A stretch of 6,214 nt of DNA from an uncultured Candidatus Melainabacteria bacterium. GTDB lineage: Bacteria; Cyanobacteriota; Vampirovibrionia; Gastranaerophilales; Gastranaerophilaceae. The DNA is taken from NCBI GenBank assembly GCA_934773085.1, contig CAKVMU010000106.1, forward strand, positions 1 through 6,214. The letters run 5' to 3'. A model generated the notes under the pieces. It was given only the letters and a program-made list of their open reading frames with translations. It did not search any database and was not told the DNA's origin. Position 1 is the stretch's first letter. Every line of letters begins with the position of its first letter. The position numbers and the translations under genes are program-made. Positions 1 through 6,028 of the stretch are shown one piece after another.

Positions 1-1956
1 ATACTTGCTCGGCTGAATACCGTTATGTGGGTTCAAAACATTTTCCTGAGACGGCATGTAAGTGTAGTTATCTCTTTTAACTGTTTCGAAATGATTTATC
101 GCCGGATTCGGGTTCGGAATGTAATTGTATGAGTCAGCTGTTTGTTCAGCCTTAGGAGCTGTAGCTTGAACTTCTTGCGGAATTACAGGTGCATTCTGCT
201 CGATTGCTTGCGGTTGTTCAATTGGAGCTACATTGTTTTGTGCGTTTAGTTTAGCTGCCTGAACTTCCAACATTCTGTTTTGCAAATCTTGCTTAGTGAA
301 TTCTTTTTGTTTTTTCTTGTTGTCTTTGTATTCTTCTTCTTTCATTTCGTCATAATGTTTGCCGAATATTGCGGTAGAACATTTTTCAATGATTTTGTCA
401 AAGAAAGGAACGAATACCATCATGCCTAACAAAAATCTCATAGGAACACCGATTACGTTTTTACCAAAGTTAGGGAGTTTTTGGAAAATGTTACGTCCGG
501 CAAGGTTTCCATTACCGATATCAAGGAATGAACCGGCTTTTCTTAAGAGTTTTTCTAACAAATTGCCATCTTTTGGTTTTAGTGCTTTGATAGCATCCTG
601 TGCTGCTTTTCTTGCTGTGTCAAATTCTGCTTTGGTTGCGAATTTATTTGATTTTGCGGAATTATTGAAAGTATCTGTGATTTCTCTTATCTTAGCGATA
701 TTCTCTTTTGAGTTTCCGATATTTTTTAAACCAGCAAGGTGGAATAAAGCTTTAACCCCGAGAGGGAATGTTACAACCCAAGTTGTAGCTGTTAATAAAC
801 CGTTTGCTATGGTTCCGACTTTTGAATCTTTATCAGCTTTTTGAGTATTTTTGATAGTATTTATGATTGATGGAATCATAAATAATAAAAGACCAAGTTT
901 ACCACCACCAAATGTTGCCATTTTGTGTAGAATTTGCATAGATTTTGCACTCATTCTGCCTAAACTTGATTTTGCAGAAGAAATGCTGTGAAGTCTGTTG
1001 AAGTATTGTTCACCGGTCATTGTTCTGCTTAACGGCTGGAATTTGCCTAACCATTTGATATTGCCACCGCTTGCTTTTAGCTTGCCCTGAGCATTTGCTA
1101 ATGCAGCTTCTAATTTTTTAGCGGTTTTGCCGGTAGTGTCTTTCATGATTTCATCGAACTCAGCTTTGCTCAATTTCATTGCTTTAAGGATTTCCGCTTC
1201 AACCTTTGCGCTGTCATCCACACAACTTTTAATTGCGCTGTCATTGAGTCCTAATCTTTTTAGTCTTACAAAGTTTGTAATTTTTTCATCAGAAACACCT
1301 GATAATTTCTGAACATTAAAGAACTTTAATGTTGCTTCTGTTTCGTTTTTATCAATACCAAGGTTTACAAGTTTCATCTTGCCTTCGTTGCCGAGACCGA
1401 TTTTTGATGCAAATTCTTTGAAATCTTGAACATTACGTGCTTGCATTGATTGCATTTCAGAACGTGGCATGTCCCAATCAGGTCGTGCCGGAGTATTGAA
1501 GACTGCAGACAATACACGGTTGTTATTTGCGAAATTTTTGGTTTTGCTCCAAATATTTTGTGCTGATTTGATTACTCTTTGAGATTTATCGCTTTGTACA
1601 AATTTTGAACCCGCAACTCTGTCTCCCCAGTTTGCGGCTTTGCCTACCAAACTGGTATTGTACTCTCCGCCAAAGTTTTTACTTAAATAATCAAAACCTT
1701 TGAAAACGCCAAGAGTGGTAAGCCCTGTGATGATTGGATTTTCAATCCAAGGTGTAACCAATTGCATCATATCAGCTTTTTTAATAGCTTCTTTAATTCC
1801 TTGTGGTTCTTCTGCTGTAGTCGGGTAATAGTAAATATCCGGCAATTGAACTTGTTGTGTTTGTTGATTTTGCGGATTTATTGCTATTGCATCAGCCCTG
1901 TAAATTGGCTGTTGAGCTATATATGGATTATTAATATTTGGATTAATCTGTGTCAC
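1..1956 (-). CDS. Hypothetical membrane protein with Gln/Pro-rich ends, 3' end missing
   Basis: Reading the minus strand from GTG at 1956 gives 652 codons without a stop to the left edge, so the C-terminus lies outside the window. I do not recognise the family. Residues 1-45 are rich in Asn, Gln and Pro (start V/M-TQINPNINNPYIAQQ). Residues 46-340 are mostly charged and probably helical, with a conserved-looking TPWIENPIITG stretch at 68-78. Three hydrophobic stretches follow, at about 349-367, 380-409 and 500-519, which suggests a membrane protein. Residues 535-570 are highly charged (EMKEEEYKDNKKKQKEF at 537-553) and could form a coiled coil. From 571 the tail is Gln/Pro/Ala/Asn-rich and disordered-looking. 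No signal peptide or catalytic motif is evident. The GTG start is chosen because AAGGTAGG sits just upstream and an in-frame TAG lies three codons before it. The next in-frame Met codons are about 62 residues downstream. It is divergent from the AAA+ ATPase gene. That it is a gene is near certain; its function is unknown. Confidence 0.85.
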   Translation of the reverse strand, partial: MTQINPNINNPYIAQQPIYRADAIAINPQNQQTQQVQLPDIYYYPTTAEEPQGIKEAIKKADMMQLVTPWIENPIITGLTTLGVFKGFDYLSKNFGGEYNTSLVGKAANWGDRVAGSKFVQSDKSQRVIKSAQNIWSKTKNFANNNRVLSAVFNTPARPDWDMPRSEMQSMQARNVQDFKEFASKIGLGNEGKMKLVNLGIDKNETEATLKFFNVQKLSGVSDEKITNFVRLKRLGLNDSAIKSCVDDSAKVEAEILKAMKLSKAEFDEIMKDTTGKTAKKLEAALANAQGKLKASGGNIKWLGKFQPLSRTMTGEQYFNRLHSISSAKSSLGRMSAKSMQILHKMATFGGGKLGLLLFMIPSIINTIKNTQKADKDSKVGTIANGLLTATTWVVTFPLGVKALFHLAGLKNIGNSKENIAKIREITDTFNNSAKSNKFATKAEFDTARKAAQDAIKALKPKDGNLLEKLLRKAGSFLDIGNGNLAGRNIFQKLPNFGKNVIGVPMRFLLGMMVFVPFFDKIIEKCSTAIFGKHYDEMKEEEYKDNKKKQKEFTKQDLQNRMLEVQAAKLNAQNNVAPIEQPQAIEQNAPVIPQEVQATAPKAEQTADSYNYIPNPNPAINHFETVKRDNYTYMPSQENVLNPHNGIQPSKY

Positions 1957-1961
1957 AATAA

Positions 1962-1969
1962 CCTACCTT
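1962..1969 (-). promoter_or_regulatory. Ribosome binding site that fixes the GTG start of the leftward gene
   Basis: On the minus strand AAGGTAGG ends 5 nt before GTG at 1956-1954. It gives two overlapping Shine-Dalgarno cores (AAGG and AGG). Because the start is not ATG and an in-frame stop lies close upstream, this site is the main evidence for the chosen start. Confidence 0.65.
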
Positions 1970-2021
1970 AAATAAACCTAACTATTAATATAAAGTCATG
2001 TTTGTAAGAAAAATTGCCTAA

Positions 2022-2050
2022 TAAATACCGTACAGCATATTATTTGTAAA
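2022..2050 (-). promoter_or_regulatory. Candidate weak sigma70-type promoter for the leftward gene
   Basis: On the minus strand TTTACA (2050-2045, 5/6 to the -35 consensus) is followed after 17 nt by TATTTA (2027-2022), a poor -10 hexamer. This would give a leader of roughly 60 nt before the GTG. A second possible -10, TATATT, lies closer to the gene but has no good -35 partner. Low confidence in an AT-rich spacer. Confidence 0.3.
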
Positions 2051-2113
2051 GAATCTTAACATGAAGAAAATGGAAAATAATATTAAGTTTTGTAATTGAT
2101 TCATTCTTTTGTG

Positions 2114-2142
2114 TTGTAATTAAGCATTTGTGAGCGTATTAT
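2114..2142 (+). promoter_or_regulatory. Sigma70-type promoter for the AAA+ ATPase gene
   Basis: TTGTAA (2114-2119, 4/6 to TTGACA) and TATTAT (2137-2142, 5/6 to TATAAT) are separated by exactly 17 nt. Transcription would start near 2149, leaving a leader of about 37 nt before the TTG start. The -35 lies inside the second copy of an 8-bp direct repeat TTGTAATT (2090-2097 and 2114-2121). The copies are 24 bp apart, so the upstream copy could be an operator half, but this is only inference. Confidence 0.5.
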
Positions 2143-2174
2143 TTTATTACACAATTTTCCCATTAATGACAAAA

Positions 2175-2180
2175 GAGGTG
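2175..2180 (+). promoter_or_regulatory. Ribosome binding site that decides the TTG start at 2186
   Basis: GAGGTG is a six-base match to the anti-Shine-Dalgarno complement and ends 5 nt before TTG at 2186. The first in-frame ATG, 31 codons further on (2279), has no comparable site, so TTG is the better start. Confidence 0.7.
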
Positions 2181-2185
2181 TATCG

Positions 2186-3661
2186 TTGAAGATAAATGCA
2201 ATACAAGGTTACAATAGTAACTATGGTTTGAAAACCGTAAAAACACAGCCGGAAACCCCGAAAGCAACTGAGAATAATATGACATTACCATCATTTGCGT
2301 ATCGTCCAATATTTAAAGCGGCCGGTCCGGATATGGTAAAAAAAGTTATGGACACACCGTTGGATGATAAACTGGCAGTGGCTTTTAAGAAAATGCAACC
2401 ATTGGACAGATTGTTTGTTGCAGCTGATATTAATAAAGCTGCAAATGTTATTAAACAGTCAATAGACAGTATATTGCTTCCTGTTACAAGATTATTGTTT
2501 TTACAAGTTCCAAAAATGCGTGAAACGGTAATGTTTACCAGTGATTTGTCTGCAAAGAGAATGTGGAATTTGGGTCAAGGTGCAATAATTGTTGATGGGT
2601 TTGATTTTGTGCAACCAGACCAAGTCGCAACTATATTTAACGGTCAACATGTCAAAATGTCCGGTCGTTGGCAGGAAATAAAGGATGAACCGGAAACCGA
2701 TTTTGATTTGGAACAATATTCATCAATGTTTCTAAAAATTTATGACTATGATAAAGAGGCTAGACAATGTCTTAAAACGCATAACGAAAAGGTTTTGACA
2801 GAAATTTTTCAACCGGAACAAAAGAAAAAAGCAAACAACATATCTTTTGCTACGGTAGGTGGACAGGATGAAAATATTGATATTTTAAAAAAGAATGTTT
2901 TATATCCTATGAAATATCCGGAAGTTTTTGAAAACTTTATGCTTAACCGTGGGGTGATTTTATCAGGCCCTCCTGGAACAGGAAAATCTCTTTTGGCAAA
3001 GGCTTTGGTTGCCGAAGCCGGTGCATCTGCTTTTGAGTTATGTGCAACGGATTTGAGTGCTAAATTTGTTGGTGAGTCAGAAAAAAATTGCAGAGAATTG
3101 TTTGAAAGGGCGGTAGAAGCTCAGCCAAGTATTATTTATTTTGACGAATTTGACGCATTGGCTAAATCAAGAGGTAGTTCTGATGTTTATGGAGACAAAT
3201 TGTTGAATCAATTGCTTTCTTTGATGAGTGATATAGAAAAAAGAAAAGACAATGTTTTTGTAATAGCATCAACAAACAGAAAGGATGCAATCGATCCGGC
3301 AATATTACGTTCCGGACGTTTTGGCCTACAATTGGAAGTCAATGCTCCAAACTTGGATGGTACAAAACAGATTTTGAAAATCCATACAAAAGGAAAACCG
3401 GTAGACAAGAATCTGGATATGGAAAAACTTGCTCAAAATATGTTTGATAAAAAGATGACAGGTGCTGAGATTGCGGATGTCGTAAAAAGAGCATATTCAA
3501 ATGCGCTTGAAAGAACCGGCATTTACAAGAGCATGGAAGAAAACCGTTTTTCACCACAAATGTTGGATTATCTCTATATGACTGAAGCTGATTTTGAAAA
3601 AGCTTTGAAAGAGTTAAAAACGGGCGATAAGGGACCAACTAAAATCGGGTTCAAGAAATAA
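2186..3661 (+). CDS. AAA+ ATPase, Cdc48/FtsH-like module with uncharacterised N-terminal region
   Basis: This 491-residue protein, started at TTG, carries one complete AAA module in its C-terminal half. Visible motifs are Walker A GPPGTGKS (261-268), pore loop KFVGESE (293-299), Walker B IIYFDE (316-321) with the catalytic Glu, sensor 1 ASTN (361-364), paired arginine fingers in LRSGRF (R375, R378), and sensor 2 GAEI (426-429). The aromatic pore loop suggests a hexameric motor that threads or remodels protein substrates. FtsH's transmembrane and zinc-protease parts and Cdc48's second AAA domain are absent, so it is a stand-alone single-module ATPase. Residues 1-48 are low complexity and end in PIFKA. 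Residues 50-215 resemble no domain I know and probably bind substrate or adaptor. After the arginine fingers the usual 'FDR' reads 'FGL', a small departure from the family. It has its own promoter, is divergent from a membrane protein, and is followed by a long spacer, so it is probably monocistronic. Substrate unknown. Confidence 0.93.
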   Translation: MKINAIQGYNSNYGLKTVKTQPETPKATENNMTLPSFAYRPIFKAAGPDMVKKVMDTPLDDKLAVAFKKMQPLDRLFVAADINKAANVIKQSIDSILLPVTRLLFLQVPKMRETVMFTSDLSAKRMWNLGQGAIIVDGFDFVQPDQVATIFNGQHVKMSGRWQEIKDEPETDFDLEQYSSMFLKIYDYDKEARQCLKTHNEKVLTEIFQPEQKKKANNISFATVGGQDENIDILKKNVLYPMKYPEVFENFMLNRGVILSGPPGTGKSLLAKALVAEAGASAFELCATDLSAKFVGESEKNCRELFERAVEAQPSIIYFDEFDALAKSRGSSDVYGDKLLNQLLSLMSDIEKRKDNVFVIASTNRKDAIDPAILRSGRFGLQLEVNAPNLDGTKQILKIHTKGKPVDKNLDMEKLAQNMFDKKMTGAEIADVVKRAYSNALERTGIYKSMEENRFSPQMLDYLYMTEADFEKALKELKTGDKGPTKIGFKK

Positions 3662-3722
3662 TTTCGAAACCCTCTTTCCCTCTCACAGCGGAAGATGGGG
3701 TAAATATTAAGTAGCGCTCCCA

Positions 3723-3857
3723 CTATAAAAATGTCATGCTGAACTTGTTTCAGCATCTTACTAGCCAAATCATGTTTTCCCCTGTGAGTGTTTCTTAGCG
3801 AATGCAAGTGTGTGCACCCTGCTCACTTTGCGCTCAATGAATTTTCGCTATAAAAAT
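3723..3857. repeat. 10-bp direct repeats flanking a 115-bp segment
   Basis: CTATAAAAAT occurs at 3723-3732 and again at 3848-3857. A further GCGCTC precedes each copy (3714-3719 and 3830-3835), at different spacing. The enclosed 115 bp holds the palindromic repeat. The pair could be a target-site duplication left by a small inserted element or a partial local duplication. It could also be chance, since the 10-mer is mostly A/T. Confidence 0.4.
3733..3758. repeat. REP-like dispersed palindromic repeat
   Basis: Perfect 8-bp arms ATGCTGAA (3736-3743) and TTCAGCAT (3749-3756) surround a 5-nt loop CTTGT. The core has the form GTCATGCTGAACTTGTTTCA followed by GCATCT. Closely related palindromes of the type GTCA-xxCTGAACTTGTTTCAGxx-ATCT occur in many copies between genes of diverse bacteria. 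When read as protein on the minus strand the repeat gives the telltale MLKQVQHD string. Assignment rests on resemblance to that widespread class; copy number in this genome is unknown. Confidence 0.7.
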
Positions 3858-3885
3858 ATAAATCGTAATAGTAAACTTTTTTTAC

Positions 3886-3913
3886 AAAATGCTCTCACAG
3901 ACGAGCATTTTTT
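3886..3913 (+). terminator. Rho-independent terminator hairpin
   Basis: AAAATGCTC (3886-3894) pairs perfectly with GAGCATTTT (3903-3911) around an 8-nt loop, and the transcript continues with T to 3913. The stem has 4 G-C pairs and ends in a six-T run (3908-3913). It lies 225 nt after the ATPase stop and 44 nt before the next ATG. It can therefore end ATPase transcription or act as a conditional terminator in the leader of the kinase gene. The arms also allow weak termination of minus-strand transcripts. Confidence 0.7.
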
Positions 3914-3957
3914 CATGTTTTACTATACAATGTTCATGACGAATTAAGGATGAAATC

Positions 3958-4797
3958 ATGATGGACACTTTTGAACTGACGAATTACAATTTCTATTCAA
4001 GCAGACTTGATATGGAGCTTATAACCACAATTGTAGATGCATTGAAAGAGATACTTGAAGAGGATAAAAAACAAGAGCAACCGTTGTTTTTGAAAGTTGC
4101 AGATGATTTTATTCTGAACATCGCACGCAAAGTTGTTCAAGAAAAAAAGAAAACTTTTCTTATTGGTATAACCGGTGAAAGTGCATCAGGAAAGACTGTT
4201 TTCGTTGATAATACTATTGATGCGGTTGTTCGGGAGAAAAAAGAGGGTATCTATACTGTTATTCGCCAAGATGATTATTACAAAGATACTTCAAAAGAAT
4301 TATTAGAAGCCGGAAGTTATGATGCTTTGTTCAAAACCGGTTTTAGCTTTGATACACCTGATGTTATTGACTTGTCGTTGATGAGAGAACACCTTATAGG
4401 TCTAAAAAAAGGTGAAACAATTGTTTCTCCAAAATATGATTTTGTAACTTGTGTTTCAGATCCGGACGGTGAGGTTAAGAAACCAGCAAAAGTTATACTT
4501 ACAGAGGGGTTGTATGTTTTGAACGAAGAAGTTCGTGACATTATGGATGTAAAAGTTTACGTATATACGCCAATTGATGTTATTAAAGAACGTTGGTATA
4601 AACGAGCTGTATCACGTGGAAAAACTGGAGAAGCGGCTGATTTGCAGTTTAAAAATGTAAACGAAACTGCACAACAGTACATCAGACCAACATATCAAAT
4701 TTCTGACTGTATTATCAACGGTATGGTTGATAAAGAGTACATTAAAGTTATTACAGACAAGATTATGCGTAAACTTGGTGAGATTTGCGGAGAATAA
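3958..4797 (+). CDS. Uridine kinase / phosphoribulokinase-family P-loop kinase
   Basis: The 279-residue cytoplasmic protein has a kinase domain at about 65-279, the size of a whole bacterial uridine kinase, behind a 64-residue N-terminal extension of unknown role. Visible motifs are P-loop GESASGKT (73-80), QDDYYK (104-109) with the expected catalytic Asp, FDTPD (131-135), YDF (160-162), LTEGLYVL (181-188) in the Walker B position, and an Arg-rich lid ERWYKRAVSRGKT (211-223). Uridine kinases normally read YDF-x-x-H-x-R, where the His contributes to the nucleoside site. Here those positions are Cys165 and Ser167, so uridine/cytidine may not be the substrate and I give no udk symbol. AAGGA (3946-3950) ends 7 nt before ATG 3958; ATG 3961 is an equally readable alternative. 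The terminator-like hairpin lies upstream. It is first gene of a cluster with queD, uppP and deoC. Family assignment is firm; substrate is uncertain. Confidence 0.88.
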   Translation: MMDTFELTNYNFYSSRLDMELITTIVDALKEILEEDKKQEQPLFLKVADDFILNIARKVVQEKKKTFLIGITGESASGKTVFVDNTIDAVVREKKEGIYTVIRQDDYYKDTSKELLEAGSYDALFKTGFSFDTPDVIDLSLMREHLIGLKKGETIVSPKYDFVTCVSDPDGEVKKPAKVILTEGLYVLNEEVRDIMDVKVYVYTPIDVIKERWYKRAVSRGKTGEAADLQFKNVNETAQQYIRPTYQISDCIINGMVDKEYIKVITDKIMRKLGEICGE

Positions 4798-4823
4798 ATT
4801 AACCAAACTTAAAGGGGGAGAAC

Positions 4824-5186
4824 ATGTTTGAATTGAAAGCCCAGATGTATTTTGCGGCTGCGCACCACCTTTTGAATTACGATGGTGAATGCGAAAACCA
4901 GCACGGTCATAACTGGCTAGTAGAAGCGTACGTAAAAGGGGATAAACTGGATAAAAGTAATATTTTGATTGATTATAAAGTTCTGAAACGAGAAATGAAG
5001 GCTGTTTTGGATTTACTTGATCACAAAGATATTAATGAATTGCCTTATTTTGAAGGGCAAAGTCCTTCAAGTGAAATGATTTCAAGATTTATTTATACAA
5101 AATTGAAAGAAAGAATCCCACTTATCAGTAAGATTTCCGTGTGGGAGACTCCGACATCTTGTGCTTCTTATTACGAGGAGGCATAA
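4824..5186 (+). CDS. queD: 6-carboxy-5,6,7,8-tetrahydropterin synthase (QueD/PTPS family)
   Basis: The 120-residue length is typical of QueD. The enzyme converts dihydroneopterin triphosphate to 6-carboxytetrahydropterin, an early step towards preQ0 and queuosine in tRNA. Zinc ligands are His14 (FAAAHH), His27 and His29 (HGH). Cys23 in the C-x3-HGH arrangement is the catalytic Cys; the LDHKDIN segment (65-71) supplies the Asp/His of the active site, and WET (107-109) the pterin-binding Glu. The C-x3-HGH spacing favours QueD over the C-x5-HGH form of biopterin-type PTPS, and Cys argues against the folate-type PTPS-III. A purine-rich site (AAAGGGGGAG, 4811-4820) precedes ATG. The gene starts 26 nt after the kinase stop, and its TAA shares one base with the uppP ATG (TAATG). 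No other queuosine gene is in the window. Confidence 0.92.
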   Translation: MFELKAQMYFAAAHHLLNYDGECENQHGHNWLVEAYVKGDKLDKSNILIDYKVLKREMKAVLDLLDHKDINELPYFEGQSPSSEMISRFIYTKLKERIPLISKISVWETPTSCASYYEEA

Positions 5187-6025
5187 TGGATTTAATACAA
5201 ACGATATTGATGGGGATAATTCAGGGGCTGAGCGAATTTTTGCCTATTTCAAGCTCTGCGCACCTTGTTTTTACTTCAAACTTTTATAAAGTTTTTAAGG
5301 GTATTGAGATTTTAGAAGAATCAAATCAAGAGATTTTTCTTGATATAATGCTTCATTTAGGGACTTTGATTGCGGTTTTGATTTTCTTCAGAAAAGAAAT
5401 TTGGGAGATTATCAAGGCATTGTATTTTGGTTTAAAAACAAAGGATTTTTCATCAAAAGATTTTAAAACCGGTATTTACATCGTTTTGGGCACAGTGATA
5501 ACTGTGATTATTGCATTCCCGCTGAACGAGGTTGCCGGTGCGTTGGTATTTAAACCGGCAATTGTTGGTTTGCTGCTACTTTTCACTGGTGCGTTATTGC
5601 TGTTTAGTGAATATTGGAGCAAAAAACACCCTGAAAAAATTGCAGTTAATATGAAAAATTCAATATTGATTGCGATTGCGCAAGGTTTGGCGGCGCTTCC
5701 GGGATTTTCCCGTTCCGGTTTAACTATTGCAACAGGGCTTTTATCAGGAGTAAGCAGAGAAGAAGCTGCGAGATATTCTTTCTTGCTATCTATTCCGATA
5801 ATTCTGGGTGCATCAATGGTTTATCCGTTGGTGAAACTTGATTTTCATGAAGTTATGGGCTACAACTGGACTGCAATAATTGTTGGAACAATTGTTTCCG
5901 GTATTGTTGGTTATTTGTGTATTAAATATTTTCTGAAATTTGTATCAAAATTTTCATTGGGAATATTCGGTTACTATTGTCTGCTAATGGGCATTTTCAC
6001 GTTTATATTTTTTATAGGGAGATAG
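5186..6025 (+). CDS. uppP: Undecaprenyl-diphosphate phosphatase (UppP/BacA)
   Basis: This 279-residue integral membrane enzyme dephosphorylates undecaprenyl diphosphate to the monophosphate lipid carrier used for peptidoglycan and other envelope polymers; overexpression of the family gives bacitracin resistance. Both signature motifs are intact: SEFLPISSSAHL (16-27, Glu17 and His26) and PGFSRSG (172-178, Arg176). Multiple hydrophobic segments are visible, for example about 52-68, 97-112, 120-140, 196-214, 229-249 and 257-277. Length matches the family (about 270). The start at 5186 is chosen over the in-frame ATG at 5141, which would add 15 unrelated residues inside queD. GAGGAGG (5174-5180) sits 5 nt before 5186. 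The 1-nt overlap with queD suggests translational coupling. deoC begins 3 nt after its TAG. Confidence 0.97.
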   Translation: MDLIQTILMGIIQGLSEFLPISSSAHLVFTSNFYKVFKGIEILEESNQEIFLDIMLHLGTLIAVLIFFRKEIWEIIKALYFGLKTKDFSSKDFKTGIYIVLGTVITVIIAFPLNEVAGALVFKPAIVGLLLLFTGALLLFSEYWSKKHPEKIAVNMKNSILIAIAQGLAALPGFSRSGLTIATGLLSGVSREEAARYSFLLSIPIILGASMVYPLVKLDFHEVMGYNWTAIIVGTIVSGIVGYLCIKYFLKFVSKFSLGIFGYYCLLMGIFTFIFFIGR

Positions 6026-6028
6026 GTT

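Larger units (their letters stand above)
3662..3957 (+). other. Gene-free structured spacer between ATPase and kinase genes
   Basis: No credible gene occurs on either strand in these 296 bases. The spacer contains a palindromic repeat (3733-3758), a 10-bp direct repeat CTATAAAAAT (3723-3732 and 3848-3857), an inverted repeat TAGCGAA/TTCGCTA (3796-3802 with 3844-3850), and the 9-mer CTCTCACAG twice (3680-3688, 3892-3900) with its inverse CTGTGAG between (3782-3788). A terminator hairpin (3886-3913) closes it. TATAAA-like -10 boxes at 3849 and 3857 lack good -35 partners, so the downstream promoter is not securely located. GC content rises locally in 3670-3840 compared with the flanks, which fits an inserted repeat element. 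Confidence 0.6.

Noticed and set aside
359..1971. Several plus-strand open frames (359-844, 1127-1312, 1762-1971)
   Set aside because: All are antisense to the uninterrupted 652-codon minus-strand gene and show no family resemblance or good ribosome binding sites.
2166..2189. Seven-residue mini-frame (MTKEVYR) whose TGA overlaps the TTG start of the ATPase
   Set aside because: It could be a coupling leader peptide, but it has no Shine-Dalgarno sequence. The GAGGTG it contains is already explained as the ATPase ribosome binding site.
3574..3807. Minus-strand open frame of 77 codons across the ATPase 3' end and the spacer
   Set aside because: Its middle (MLKQVQHD) is a translation of the palindromic repeat and the rest is antisense to the ATPase gene. 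This is a known source of spurious annotations.
3796..3850. Structured segment with TAGCGAA/TTCGCTA ends and internal GCAAGTG/CACTTTGC, considered as a tRNA or small RNA gene
   Set aside because: There is no cloverleaf, no T-loop GTTCRA and no CCA end. The stems are short and imperfect, so it is described only as part of the spacer.
5141..5185. Upstream in-frame ATG extending UppP by 15 residues
   Set aside because: The extension lies wholly within queD and lacks family similarity, while the ATG at 5186 has a strong GAGGAGG site and the expected family N-terminus.
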